From IMG/VR virus record IMGVR_UViG_3300025646_000117, positions 1 to 39,627 of that record: a stretch of DNA of 39,627 nt; one strand, written 5' to 3'. This document shows positions 21,147 through 28,059 of the stretch, piece by piece (within the stretch, counting starts at the first letter, position 1; each line of letters starts with the position of its first letter). The position numbers were made by a program, and so were the translations under genes. The notes under the pieces are model-generated. The model did no database searches. It saw only the letters and a list, made by a program, of their open reading frames with translations, and was not told where the DNA came from. The stretch is from a virus.

Positions 21147-21331
21147 CTGAACCAGAATTTGAACTCAATGAAAAGGGTGAAATATCAAAAATCACAATCA
21201 CTTCTTCTGGGTCTGATTGGGATAAAGCACTCAAAAGTATGAATGAGTATGTAAAGAAGTGGGTAGATGAAGAAATTGATAAAATCAAGTATAATAAAAT
21301 TAAAAACATTATTAATTTGGAGATTTTGTGA
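21143..21331 (+). CDS. Paralogue family E (MTEPEFELNEKGE), copy 1
   Basis: 62 aa. Its first 94 nt differ from those of the 26817 gene at only two positions, with similarity fading towards the 3' end. EFELNEKGEISKITITSSGS then a helix ALKSMNEYVKKWVDEEIDKI. Unknown function. Confidence 0.65.
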   Translation: MTEPEFELNEKGEISKITITSSGSDWDKALKSMNEYVKKWVDEEIDKIKYNKIKNIINLEIL

Positions 21332-21332
21332 A

Positions 21333-21500
21333 ATGATTAAAATCAGTAAAACTTACCATCTTGCTCTCACAGAGGAACAAGCAAAAGAACTCTATGAGAT
21401 TTTAGATTATGAAAGAAAGAATGATAATCTTGGACCTGATAGAGAACTGGTGCTTGTTTATCACGAACTCAAAAACCTCTTTGACACTGGAATCCGATGA
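21333..21500 (+). CDS. Small hypothetical protein
   Basis: 55 aa from ATG 21333, one nt after the previous stop. YHLALTEEQAKELYEILDYE and VLVYHELKNLFDTGIR: helical, of the kind seen in small phage proteins with a TEEQAxxLYxIL helix. Unrecognised. Confidence 0.6.
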   Translation: MIKISKTYHLALTEEQAKELYEILDYERKNDNLGPDRELVLVYHELKNLFDTGIR

Positions 21501-21769
21501 AAGTTTATTCACTCTATTATAAAGACACATTTGTAGCAGCATTTCCAGAAAGGAAAGATGCTATTGCTTATGGTAAGCAGTTTTATGAGGATGCTTGGGA
21601 TTGTAATATTGTAGAAGAGTATTTGAGTAAATTTCAACCACTTTATAGTTCTCCTTATACTCCTCTCACTCCTCCCAATACTATTCCTTGTGTTTCTCCC
21701 GTAATCTCAAAACCACCTGTGAAATATCCTGATACTTATCCTCATATCTATTGTGATGGAACCAAATGA
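21497..21769 (+). CDS. Paralogue family B (MKVYSLY) protein
   Basis: 90 aa. KVYSLYYKDTFVAAFPERKD and YSSPYTPLTPPNTIPCVSP align with 16923. The Pro-rich tail has diverged most. Duplicated about 4.6 kb apart. Function unknown. Confidence 0.65.
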   Translation: MKVYSLYYKDTFVAAFPERKDAIAYGKQFYEDAWDCNIVEEYLSKFQPLYSSPYTPLTPPNTIPCVSPVISKPPVKYPDTYPHIYCDGTK

Positions 21770-22035
21770 AACAATTTAACATCAACTACAACGTCAAAGT
21801 TCGTCTCACAAAGTTCGGTAAAGAACTTCATAAGAAAGATTGGGAGGATTTTTGGAACTCTATTGGTAAATTGGATGAGTTTCCTTATACTCCACCAGAG
21901 GAAGATGAAAATGGATACTGTAAGTTTCAACTGTGGGATTTGATGAAGAAGTTTGGTTCTTATTGTGGATTGGGGTGTGAACCACCTTTTGATACTGTTA
22001 TTCTTATTGATGAGAGAGATTTGAAAGATGACTGA
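21766..22035 (+). CDS. Small hypothetical protein
   Basis: 89 aa. QFNINYNVKVRLTKFGKELH then KFQLWDLMKKFGSYCGLGCE and PFDTVILIDERDLKDD. A start with VKVRLTxxGxxxL is common in small phage proteins of unknown role; an alpha/beta fold is likely. 8-nt overlap with the next gene. Confidence 0.65.
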   Translation: MKQFNINYNVKVRLTKFGKELHKKDWEDFWNSIGKLDEFPYTPPEEDENGYCKFQLWDLMKKFGSYCGLGCEPPFDTVILIDERDLKDD

Positions 22036-22267
22036 TGAAGTAAAAGAAATCTTTTATGGATTACCTAAAAGTTATAAAGTAATCTGTGACGAAAACGAAC
22101 CAACAGACACAGAAATCCTTGAATTTCTACTCAATCAGTTCCACCCACACAATCTCCAAATGAATGGTAAAAGTGATTGGAAATTTATGAGTAGTGGATT
22201 TCCTATGAACCACGCAAAGGGTAGAAGTGCCCGTGATGCTGTGATTGCTGCGATGAGGGCAAAATGA
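22028..22267 (+). CDS. Small hypothetical protein
   Basis: 79 aa starting ATGACTGA. TDTEILEFLLNQFHPHNLQM and GRSARDAVIAAMRAK. The C-terminal helix recalls family A (VIAAAIRE) but too weakly to assign. Unrecognised. Confidence 0.6.
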   Translation: MTDEVKEIFYGLPKSYKVICDENEPTDTEILEFLLNQFHPHNLQMNGKSDWKFMSSGFPMNHAKGRSARDAVIAAMRAK

Positions 22268-22554
22268 ACACCAACATCAAAGAAAATCTAAAATCCATTC
22301 AGCATTTTGCTGTGCTTGCTCTTGATAAACATAAGAGGTCTGGTGAAAAATTTGCTGGTGTAAATTATGCTGACCTGCGAGTGGTTAATGTATGGGTAAA
22401 ATACTCTCTTGGTGATAGTCGTGAGTATTATGGTATTACGATTGAGGAGTGTTCTCCAAGTGCTGGAGATTTATATCAGTATATGAAGGAATACCTACAA
22501 GAACACCTTCCCGACGATTTGGGTTGTTATGTTGATGTTGAATTGGAGTGGTAA
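22264..22554 (+). CDS. Small hypothetical protein
   Basis: 96 aa. NIKENLKSIQHFAVLALDKH, then RVVNVWVKYSLGDSREYYGI and GCYVDVELEW; looks like a compact alpha/beta domain. Unrecognised. Confidence 0.6.
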   Translation: MNTNIKENLKSIQHFAVLALDKHKRSGEKFAGVNYADLRVVNVWVKYSLGDSREYYGITIEECSPSAGDLYQYMKEYLQEHLPDDLGCYVDVELEW

Positions 22555-22556
22555 TT

Positions 22557-22778
22557 ATGACTGAAAGAACCCCTATACAAATCTCTGGTGATAGAGTATT
22601 ATGTGATGATGGAACTTTATGGAGGTGGGATAATGGAGATTTTATGTTTGGGACATCTTCTGGATGGGTAAAACTTCCTCCTATTCCCACTGACGAACAA
22701 TATGAAATTCTCACAAAAGACAAATATGAAGAATGGAGAGGATGGATGGAAAGAGAACTTAAAAGATTGAGGAATTAA
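22557..22778 (+). CDS. Small hypothetical protein; source of a truncated copy at 26652
   Basis: 73 aa from ATG 22557. TERTPIQISGDRVLCDDGTL, then WRWDNGDFMFGTSSGWVKLP and a basic helix RGWMERELKRLRN. The 49 nt at 22567-22615 recur exactly at 26665-26713. Unknown function. Confidence 0.65.
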   Translation: MTERTPIQISGDRVLCDDGTLWRWDNGDFMFGTSSGWVKLPPIPTDEQYEILTKDKYEEWRGWMERELKRLRN

Positions 22779-22781
22779 AAG

Positions 22782-23000
22782 ATGACTGAACAACCAGACA
22801 TTCCTTATGTGGATATTTCAACCGAAAATACATTTACTTTTCACGCACCAAAATACTCTAATTGGAAGTGTTATATGTTCGGCAATCGTCCTGGTGGTGT
22901 GGGTATTACTTATATACCACAAGAAGGACAAGTGCCTAATGCTTGGGTGAGATTTTGGATGTGGGTATTTCTTGATTGCTTGTGGGTGAAAGAGAAATGA
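22782..23000 (+). CDS. Small aromatic protein
   Basis: 72 aa starting ATGACTGA. YSNWKCYMFGNRPGGVGITY and a Trp-rich hydrophobic end (WVRFWMWVFLDCLWVKEK) that may be an amphipathic or membrane-associated helix. Unrecognised. Confidence 0.6.
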   Translation: MTEQPDIPYVDISTENTFTFHAPKYSNWKCYMFGNRPGGVGITYIPQEGQVPNAWVRFWMWVFLDCLWVKEK

Positions 23001-23200
23001 AAATTAAAGAAGCAGTAGCACATATGACTTTCTATGTTGAAATAGAAGAGGAAGAAGGTGAGGACTTTGATTTTCACCACTACCGAACTGATAAAAATGG
23101 AAGTTATTGGGAAATTCTTATGGGAGAGAGTTGGGAACCAGTTTATGATGATGAAGAACTACGAACAAAGTTTTTGGAATTTATTAGGAAATTAGGATGA
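22997..23200 (+). CDS. Small acidic protein
   Basis: 67 aa from ATG 22997. Very acidic middle (EIEEEEGEDFDFHHYRTDK), then SYWEILMGESWEPVYDDEEL. Possible DNA-mimic-like charge, but nothing more specific. Unrecognised. Confidence 0.6.
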   Translation: MKIKEAVAHMTFYVEIEEEEGEDFDFHHYRTDKNGSYWEILMGESWEPVYDDEELRTKFLEFIRKLG

Positions 23201-23352
23201 CTGAAAAACACATAATCGTCATAGATGCAGAAAACGCAAGAATTGGTTGTCCTTATTGTGATGAGTGGGAACCTTTCTTTGGAACTACTATGGACGCACA
23301 GGATTTCTGTGATATACTATTGAAAGAACATTTGAAACGATTGGAGAAATGA
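23197..23352 (+). CDS. Small CxxC protein
   Basis: 51 aa starting ATGACTGA. IGCPYCDEWEPFFGT carries a CPYC motif, the glutaredoxin active-site sequence, but without the rest of a thioredoxin fold; a third Cys follows (DFCDILLKEH). More likely a zinc site or chance than an enzyme. Confidence 0.55.
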   Translation: MTEKHIIVIDAENARIGCPYCDEWEPFFGTTMDAQDFCDILLKEHLKRLEK

Positions 23353-23594
23353 CCCACCCATCGTATTGTTGCCCTAAATGTGGAGATATGATAGGATGGA
23401 CTGGAAGGTTCTTTCAGTTCATTCGTGTTCCATTACATCGGTGTAAGAAACCTTATGAACCCAAGATAAGGATTGATAGTTCTGGGGCAAGTGAATGGGT
23501 GAACAGTGCCGAGTATTTTTTAAGTGAAGGGGGACAAAAGTTTCTCAAAGAAACAAGTGAATTTGCTAAACGACACATCAAGAAAAATGACTAA
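23349..23594 (+). CDS. Zinc-ribbon-like small protein
   Basis: 81 aa. YCCPKCGDMIGWTGRFFQF followed by PLHRCKKPYEP gives three or four ligands for one zinc. Then a region ending SEFAKRHIKKND. Unrecognised family. Confidence 0.6.
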   Translation: MTHPSYCCPKCGDMIGWTGRFFQFIRVPLHRCKKPYEPKIRIDSSGASEWVNSAEYFLSEGGQKFLKETSEFAKRHIKKND

Positions 23595-23892
23595 TCCTTT
23601 ACTACAAAAATATGAGGAACTTTATGGAAAGAAAGAACCTCCAAAAATGCCCCGCATAGAAGATTGTGAGGGTGAAGAGACAATCGCAGATGAACTGAAG
23701 AAATCAAAGTCCAAACTCAAAACTTATGAACCTGATAGTGTGAATGATGTGAATGATTCTTTCTTACAAATCGTAGAAAAAGTAAAGAACGGAATGGCAC
23801 AAGTAACAAGTGTATCTGTACAGGTTGATGCTATTGGATGTTTCAGTTATGGTAAAAGAATAACCTTTGAGGTTTATGATTATGAACTTTGA
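23587..23892 (+). CDS. Small hypothetical protein
   Basis: 101 aa from ATG 23587 (8-nt overlap). Linker-like acidic/basic first half (KYEELYGKKEPPKMPRIEDC), then a helix and TSVSVQVDAIGCFSYGKRIT, a beta segment. Unrecognised. Confidence 0.6.
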   Translation: MTNPLLQKYEELYGKKEPPKMPRIEDCEGEETIADELKKSKSKLKTYEPDSVNDVNDSFLQIVEKVKNGMAQVTSVSVQVDAIGCFSYGKRITFEVYDYEL

Positions 23893-24043
23893 AGAACTCC
23901 AAAAATACTTGGATGATAATAACACCACTCTTGAAGAGTATTTGAGGAATAATATCATTACTGATGAAGAAAGGAAAGAGGTAAAGCAAAAGTGGGATGC
24001 TATGGTGGTGGAAGCACTTTATAGAAACTTTGAGGACACTTGA
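23882..24043 (+). CDS. Small acidic helical protein
   Basis: 53 aa. FEELQKYLDDNNTTLEEYLR, then TDEERKEVKQKWDAMVVEAL. Ends in ...FEDT at the sequence GAGGACACTTGA that precedes several promoter modules. Unrecognised. Confidence 0.6.
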   Translation: MNFEELQKYLDDNNTTLEEYLRNNIITDEERKEVKQKWDAMVVEALYRNFEDT

Positions 24044-24046
24044 ACA

Positions 24047-24091
24047 ACTGGCACAGGGGCACTCCACAGGTGCCCTTTTTCGTTGTATAAT
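24047..24091 (+). promoter_or_regulatory. Fused terminator-promoter (loop TCCACA)
   Basis: ACTGGCACA (24047-24055), stem GGGCAC/GTGCCC (24057-24062, 24070-24075) followed by TTTTT: an intrinsic terminator. Loop TCCACA (24063-24068) lies 17 nt before TATAAT (24086-24091). Confidence 0.7.
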
Positions 24092-24113
24092 GACTTCATA
24101 AGCAACCAAACCG

Positions 24114-24305
24114 ATGACTGCTCTACTCAAACTTCACAAACTCTGTATTCTTGATTTGTTGATTGCTATTGATGAGGATGTTGTAGATTGGAGGAACTAT
24201 CCTAAACTCTGGGAAGCAATCCAATTTGCCGATAAAACTCTTGATATTTGGGCAGGAGACAATCTAAAACAAATGCGGGATAAACTTCTGGAGGAATTGA
24301 AATGA
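24114..24305 (+). CDS. Small helical protein
   Basis: 63 aa. LLKLHKLCILDLLIAIDEDV, then LDIWAGDNLKQMRDKLLEEL. First gene of a three-gene unit. Unrecognised. Confidence 0.6.
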   Translation: MTALLKLHKLCILDLLIAIDEDVVDWRNYPKLWEAIQFADKTLDIWAGDNLKQMRDKLLEELK

Positions 24306-24436
24306 ACAGATTTGAAAAGAAAGATGAAAGGAACAAAAAGTTCATTCAAACACAAGGATATGATATTTGGGGTAGAAATGTTGATAAGGCACGAGTTGTT
24401 GAACACGATAGAAGAAGAGGTGTAAAAACTAAATGA
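24302..24436 (+). CDS. Small basic protein
   Basis: 44 aa. NRFEKKDERNKKFIQTQGYD, then VVEHDRRRGVKTK; strongly basic, maybe nucleic-acid binding. 4-nt overlaps on both sides support it. Confidence 0.5.
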   Translation: MNRFEKKDERNKKFIQTQGYDIWGRNVDKARVVEHDRRRGVKTK

Positions 24437-24627
24437 AATACAACATCAAAAAACAACAAATCATTCAAAATGAAGAAGAAGGTTGGAGTTTTCAATTTTG
24501 GGAAGAGGTAGATTTTGTAAAGATTGTTTATTTTGAACAACTACTTTCAAAAACAACAGAATTTCGTATTCCTAAAGATTGTGTAGAATATTTTATTGAT
24601 GCTTTGGAGAATCTGAAAGACACTTGA
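24433..24627 (+). CDS. Small hypothetical protein
   Basis: 64 aa. GWSFQFWEEVDFVKIVYFEQ, then FRIPKDCVEYFIDALENLKD: beta strands and a closing helix. Ends at a promoter module. Unrecognised. Confidence 0.6.
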   Translation: MKYNIKKQQIIQNEEEGWSFQFWEEVDFVKIVYFEQLLSKTTEFRIPKDCVEYFIDALENLKDT

Positions 24628-24630
24628 AGA

Positions 24631-24675
24631 ACTGGCACAGCAGGACACCCAGAGATCCCTGTGATGCCTTATAAT
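24631..24675 (+). promoter_or_regulatory. Box + TATAAT module with poor -35
   Basis: ACTGGCACA (24631-24639) and TATAAT (24670-24675) exactly 30 nt apart. The -35 position reads ACCCAG, flanked by CAGG/CCTG. Box and -10 are kept while the -35 has drifted; near copy at 25592. Confidence 0.55.
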
Positions 24676-24698
24676 ACTCTCATAGACACAGACACCTG

Positions 24699-24932
24699 AT
24701 GAAATCAGTAAAAATCACAGCAGAAATCACAATCACTCCTGAAATGTTTATTGAGTGGTGTGGTCAAAATGATTATCTAAAGAATGAACAAATGTATAAG
24801 GATTATATCAAGTCGTGGGTTCATTCTAAGTTTAGTGCTTATGGTAAATTTTTTGGAGAATATGAGAATTTCATCAATAAAACTATTCCCGATAATGGAA
24901 ATGGTTTGAAAATTGCCATTCAGGAGGTGTAA
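24699..24932 (+). CDS. Small hypothetical protein
   Basis: 77 aa, a single-gene unit between two promoter modules. SVKITAEITITPEMFIEWCG, then YIKSWVHSKFSAYGKFFGEY. Unrecognised. Confidence 0.6.
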   Translation: MKSVKITAEITITPEMFIEWCGQNDYLKNEQMYKDYIKSWVHSKFSAYGKFFGEYENFINKTIPDNGNGLKIAIQEV

Positions 24933-24947
24933 TGTAACACTTGAGAA

Positions 24948-24991
24948 ACCGTCACAGGGGCACTTGCAGGGTGTCCTTTTTGCCTTATAAT
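24948..24991 (+). promoter_or_regulatory. Fused terminator-promoter (TTGCAG -35)
   Basis: ACCGTCACA (24948-24956), hairpin GGGGCACTTGCAGGGTGTCC followed by TTTTT, TTGCAG (24964-24969) and TATAAT (24986-24991) with 16 nt spacing. Confidence 0.6.
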
Positions 24992-25013
24992 ACTCTCATA
25001 CACACAGACACTG

Positions 25014-25187
25014 ATGGACTACGAAACTTACATAGACATCAAGCAGTATTCTACTGATTGTTATTTTTCTTACACTCTCAGGGTTACAAATGTAATGAAT
25101 ATGGATTACTACTATAACGGCACTGCTAAAACTCTTGATGATGTTATGGAATGTGTCAAACTCCACCTCAAACAACACCAGAACTGA
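25014..25187 (+). CDS. Small hypothetical protein
   Basis: 57 aa. YETYIDIKQYSTDCYFSYTL, then TLDDVMECVKLHLKQHQN; beta then helix. First gene after the module at 24948. Unrecognised. Confidence 0.6.
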   Translation: MDYETYIDIKQYSTDCYFSYTLRVTNVMNMDYYYNGTAKTLDDVMECVKLHLKQHQN

Positions 25188-25188
25188 A

Positions 25189-25578
25189 ATGAAACCCTTT
25201 GATTATTACTCCAAACCACAAACTCTCTATCCTAACAAAAAGGATTACATCACCTCTTATGTTTATGATAAGGGTGTAGTTCTTTGGTCTGGTCCTACTT
25301 GGGAAAAGAGTAAAGCAGAACTAAAAGAAGAATATCCTAACGCAGTCATTCAGGAAGTTCTGGATGAGGGAGGATACAAAGCACATCAAAAACAATATGG
25401 TGAAGAAACACATAAACTTCACGAAGAGTTTGTGAATGATTTGTTTGAGAAGTTTGGTGTGAGTGATAATCCCAAACGATATAAGGCATTTCACCTTGCT
25501 TGGGAAAAAGGACACGCAAATGGTCTTGAAGAAGTGTATAATGAGTTTTATGACCTTGTAGAACTTATTAAGGATTGA
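25189..25578 (+). CDS. Hypothetical protein (cyanophage-conserved type)
   Basis: 129 aa from ATG 25189. FDYYSKPQTLYPNKKDYITS, then VYDKGVVLWSGPTWEKSKAE, and a helical C-terminal half (HKLHEEFVNDLFEKFGVSDN, AFHLAWEKGHANGLEEVYNE). I recall similar openings in cyanophage proteins without function. The C-terminal helices with WExGHxxG resemble those of other small phage proteins. Confidence 0.65.
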   Translation: MKPFDYYSKPQTLYPNKKDYITSYVYDKGVVLWSGPTWEKSKAELKEEYPNAVIQEVLDEGGYKAHQKQYGEETHKLHEEFVNDLFEKFGVSDNPKRYKAFHLAWEKGHANGLEEVYNEFYDLVELIKD

Positions 25579-25591
25579 GGACACTTGAAGA

Positions 25592-25636
25592 ACTGGCACA
25601 GCAGGGCACCCAGAGAGTCCTGTGATGCCTTATAAT
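25592..25636 (+). promoter_or_regulatory. Box + TATAAT module with poor -35
   Basis: ACTGGCACA (25592-25600) and TATAAT (25631-25636) 30 nt apart, -35 position ACCCAG. Almost a copy of the element at 24631, including the sequence after the -10. Confidence 0.55.
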
Positions 25637-25659
25637 ACTCTCATACACACAGACACCTG

Positions 25660-25836
25660 ATGACTAACCAAATTACCAAAGAACAACTAATCCGAGTTAA
25701 AATTCTTCCACAACTTGAAAGTGTTTCTGATTTTTTGCTTGATTGTCACGACAATTCCACAGCAAAGATTTTTGGTAGGAAACTAGATAAAATTACTGAA
25801 GAACTCATCACTATTTTGAACGACGAGGACAACTGA
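25660..25836 (+). CDS. Small helical protein
   Basis: 58 aa starting ATGACTAA. ITKEQLIRVKILPQLESVSD, then IFGRKLDKITEELITILNDE. Helical, no family recognised. Confidence 0.6.
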   Translation: MTNQITKEQLIRVKILPQLESVSDFLLDCHDNSTAKIFGRKLDKITEELITILNDEDN

Positions 25837-25837
25837 A

Positions 25838-26065
25838 ATGACTATTTTTTCCCGAACTCTTGATAATGGAAATTACAAGAGTGTCCTTCAATGTGAAGAA
25901 CTGCTATTTGTTTATGGTGAATATCGTGAGATGGCAAACGATATTTCAAATGATGGTGGTAGAACTATCAGTAGTGCCTCGTTGATTATGCTTCTTCAAC
26001 AAATGAATGACCGCATTTATGAACTTGAAAGTGAAATCCGTCAACTCAAAGGGAGAATGGAATGA
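25838..26065 (+). CDS. Small protein with C-terminal coiled coil
   Basis: 75 aa. RTLDNGNYKSVLQCEELLFV, then SLIMLLQQMNDRIYELESEI and RQLKGRME; the end is a likely coiled coil. Unrecognised. Confidence 0.6.
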   Translation: MTIFSRTLDNGNYKSVLQCEELLFVYGEYREMANDISNDGGRTISSASLIMLLQQMNDRIYELESEIRQLKGRME

Positions 26066-26655
26066 CCTGTAAATACTTTGATTGTGGATGGTGTTATGCC
26101 CCTTCGGAAATTTCAACTTCGGCAACACCTGACAAAAAATGTCTAAACCCAGATGCTTGTCTTTATCTTAAATCGCAAATGACTGAAACTGACATCTCAA
26201 AAGTTCTCATAGAAGGAGAATACGCAACCATTATGGGTGTGAAGTATAAGAGAGTGGAAGAACCAAAACCAAAAATGAATTTTCTATTTGATGGAAAGTT
26301 TGAGATTGTCTCTTATAATGGTGAGAATTATTATCGTCTGGAATATCCAACTGATGTTATTTGGTATAAGGAAAAGAAACCTGTTGATGGTATGATGCTG
26401 GTTCGTATTACTGGTAGTGAAACTCATCGTCTTCTTGAAGGTTTGTGGTTTAATGATGTGAAGAAAGGGAAGTATGATGATGAGGTTTCTGAACCAAAAC
26501 CACAGACACTTTACAATAGACTGTATGATGAACTTGGTTATGATTTTAATACTTATATTGTAGATTTGGTTGAGGACTGGTTGCCTGAAGAACACGACAC
26601 GAATTCTGATGGATGGAATAAGTGTGTTAGAATGCTACGGGAGAACCTACGATGA
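26062..26655 (+). CDS. Three-part modular protein: Cys-rich N-terminus, RVEE module, WLPE C-terminus (family C)
   Basis: 197 aa. Residues 1-40 are Cys-rich (CKYFDCGWCYAP, KKCLNPDACLYLKSQ), probably one zinc site. Then ATIMGVKYKRVEEPKPK, a beta-rich middle (YYRLEYPTDVIWYKEKKPVD) and SEPKPQTLYNRLYDELGYD. The C-terminus IVDLVEDWLPEEHDTNSDG, then WNKCVRMLRENLR, matches 17887, and the RVEE/KPQTL parts match 17183. The gene looks like a fusion of modules found separately elsewhere in the operon. Function unknown. Confidence 0.65.
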   Translation: MTCKYFDCGWCYAPSEISTSATPDKKCLNPDACLYLKSQMTETDISKVLIEGEYATIMGVKYKRVEEPKPKMNFLFDGKFEIVSYNGENYYRLEYPTDVIWYKEKKPVDGMMLVRITGSETHRLLEGLWFNDVKKGKYDDEVSEPKPQTLYNRLYDELGYDFNTYIVDLVEDWLPEEHDTNSDGWNKCVRMLRENLR

Positions 26656-26726
26656 CTGAAAACCGAACCCCTATACAAATCTCTGGTGATAGAGTATTAT
26701 GTGATGATGGAACCACATCCAGATGA
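26652..26726 (+). pseudogene. Truncated copy of the 22557 gene start
   Basis: Begins ATGACTGA and repeats 49 nt of the 22557 gene exactly (26665-26713), then stops after 24 codons (TPIQISGDRVLCDDGTTSR). The break falls inside GATGATGGAAC, which then supplies the start of the next frame at 26704. Confidence 0.6.
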
Positions 26727-26820
26727 TAAGGAGTATTGTATTTCTAATGATGAAAAATGGGTAGAACCTGGACAAATCATTAACGATGATGTCATGCTGC
26801 ACGATTTGTATTACAAATGA
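26704..26820 (+). CDS. Small hypothetical protein starting inside the truncated copy
   Basis: 38 aa (MMEPHPDDKEYCISNDEKWV, then EPGQIINDDVMLHDLYYK). Its start codons come from the 3' end of the duplicated 49-nt segment, so the recombination seems to have given this fragment a new start, or the fragment is itself a decayed gene. 4-nt overlap with 26817. Confidence 0.45.
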   Translation: MMEPHPDDKEYCISNDEKWVEPGQIINDDVMLHDLYYK

Positions 26821-27005
26821 CTGAACCAGAATTTGAACTCAATGAAAAGGGTGAAGTATCAAAAATCACAATCAATTCTTCTGGGTCTGATTGGGATAAA
26901 GCACTCAAAAATTTGAATGAGAATGCAAAGAAGTGGGCAGATGAAGAGATAATGAAAATCCAATGTAAGGTAATTCACGACATTATTAATAAGGAATTGG
27001 AATGA
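26817..27005 (+). CDS. Paralogue family E (MTEPEFELNEKGE), copy 2
   Basis: 62 aa, near-identical at the 5' end to 21143 and diverging later (EIMKIQCKVIHDIINKELE). Function unknown. Confidence 0.65.
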   Translation: MTEPEFELNEKGEVSKITINSSGSDWDKALKNLNENAKKWADEEIMKIQCKVIHDIINKELE

Positions 27006-27223
27006 AAAACTTTGAAGAAATTGATTGGGTCGTTTTGTCTGTCTTTTTTGCGCTAAGTGTTGCCTGTTGTACTCTCACTTATAGTGCGCAACAACAACGA
27101 ACACTCTTTCAACAAACATACAATAAGAACTTGGAGTGTCGTCAAGCACTCAACTCCCAAACAGTAGGAAGAGTGGATGAGATTTGTGGTGCTGTTCCTG
27201 TGATTGGAGATTTTGTGAAATGA
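27002..27223 (+). CDS. Small membrane protein
   Basis: 73 aa. One hydrophobic helix (WVVLSVFFALSVACCTLTYS) followed by a polar domain with NLECRQAL and DEICGAVPVIGDFVK; two Cys outside. Orientation suggests a periplasmic domain. Unrecognised. Confidence 0.6.
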   Translation: MKNFEEIDWVVLSVFFALSVACCTLTYSAQQQRTLFQQTYNKNLECRQALNSQTVGRVDEICGAVPVIGDFVK

Positions 27224-27420
27224 CTGAAGATTTTGTGATAGGAACAGTTTGTTTTGCTGGTCTTGCCCTCGTTTCCGTTGTATTTCTTATAGGTTCTCGG
27301 TTTGGTTTTGATGATGGTATGGTGAAAGGAAAGAACGAAGGTATTGTATTCTGTATGGAACAACCACAGAAATGTAAGATTTCTTATGATTATTTGAAAC
27401 TTCAGGAGAACCAGAAATGA
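27220..27420 (+). CDS. Small membrane protein
   Basis: 66 aa from ATG 27220, starting ATGACTGA. One transmembrane helix (IGTVCFAGLALVSVVFLIGS), then GFDDGMVKGKNEGIVFCMEQ. Tandem with another membrane gene, so the two may work together; no known family. Confidence 0.6.
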   Translation: MTEDFVIGTVCFAGLALVSVVFLIGSRFGFDDGMVKGKNEGIVFCMEQPQKCKISYDYLKLQENQK

Positions 27421-27629
27421 CTGAACCAACTTGGTATATCCTCTATGATGGACAAAGTGTAGATGGCAGAGGAGACCCAGATTTCTACAAACGAACCACA
27501 GACAAACAAGAAGCAATAGAACACTGGAAAAAATGTAAGGAAAATCCATATTCCACTGGTAAGGTTGTTGCTTTTACTGATACAAAACAAAAATCAGTTT
27601 ATTTTGATTATGATTGGGAGGGATTGTAA
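27417..27629 (+). CDS. Small hypothetical protein
   Basis: 70 aa starting ATGACTGA. PTWYILYDGQSVDGRGDPDF, then TTDKQEAIEHWKKCKENPYS and GKVVAFTDTKQKSVYFDYDW. The beta-alpha-beta order resembles other WxIxxxG...A..HW small phage proteins. Function unknown. Confidence 0.65.
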   Translation: MTEPTWYILYDGQSVDGRGDPDFYKRTTDKQEAIEHWKKCKENPYSTGKVVAFTDTKQKSVYFDYDWEGL

Positions 27630-28034
27630 ATGACTGCTGACTACAAACAACTTGCTGAAGAACTTTACGAAAAACTCAAAAAAGTTAGATACGGGGGTAT
27701 TTCCAACAGAGAAGTAGATGATGTCATCGCAAAATACGAACAAGAAACAACCAGAGGCACAGGTAGAACCACTGCTCTCTATATGAAAGCAATCACAGAA
27801 GCACTTGAAAATCCTGGTAAGAGTGTGGAGTTTATTGACCATCACCCTCATCGTTGGGATAGTGCTCATCATCACGCAAGTAATTTGATGCATATTATCA
27901 AGAAACTTGGTTATGATATTGTGGTTACTACTCCTGCTGGGTCAAACCAAGTGTTCCTTTACAATAGGTTTGTCGCAGGACACTTGACGAACTGGCACAA
28001 GGGCACTCCACAGGTGCCCTTTGATGCCTTATAA
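27630..28034 (+). CDS. Small P-loop-like protein whose 3' end runs through a promoter
   Basis: 134 aa. QETTRGTGRTTALYMKAITE looks like a Walker A variant (GTGRTT), followed by GKSVEFIDHHPHRWDSAHHH and GYDIVVTTPAG, consistent with a small P-loop NTP-binding fold. No clear Walker B. The last 18 residues (GHLTNWHKGTPQVPFDAL) are translated from the conserved box and hairpin at 27991-28019, so the coding end and the next promoter overlap. Confidence 0.55.
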   Translation: MTADYKQLAEELYEKLKKVRYGGISNREVDDVIAKYEQETTRGTGRTTALYMKAITEALENPGKSVEFIDHHPHRWDSAHHHASNLMHIIKKLGYDIVVTTPAGSNQVFLYNRFVAGHLTNWHKGTPQVPFDAL

Positions 28035-28035
28035 T
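27991..28035 (+). promoter_or_regulatory. Box + hairpin + promoter module inside a coding end
   Basis: ACTGGCACA (27991-27999), GGGCAC/GTGCCC stem (28001-28006, 28014-28019), loop TCCACA (28007-28012), 17 nt, TATAAT (28030-28035). A strong Shine-Dalgarno (AGGAGG, 28050-28055) follows before ATG 28060. Confidence 0.65.
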
Positions 28036-28059
28036 ACTCTCATACACACAGGAGGATTG

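Noticed and set aside
23197-23352. A second glutaredoxin (CPYC motif)
   Set aside because: Only the four-residue motif matches; there is no cis-Pro segment or the strands and helices of a thioredoxin fold in 51 aa.
27142-27549. 135-aa reverse frame rich in Leu/Phe/Cys
   Set aside because: It runs opposite three coupled + genes and only appears hydrophobic because their codons are AT-rich.
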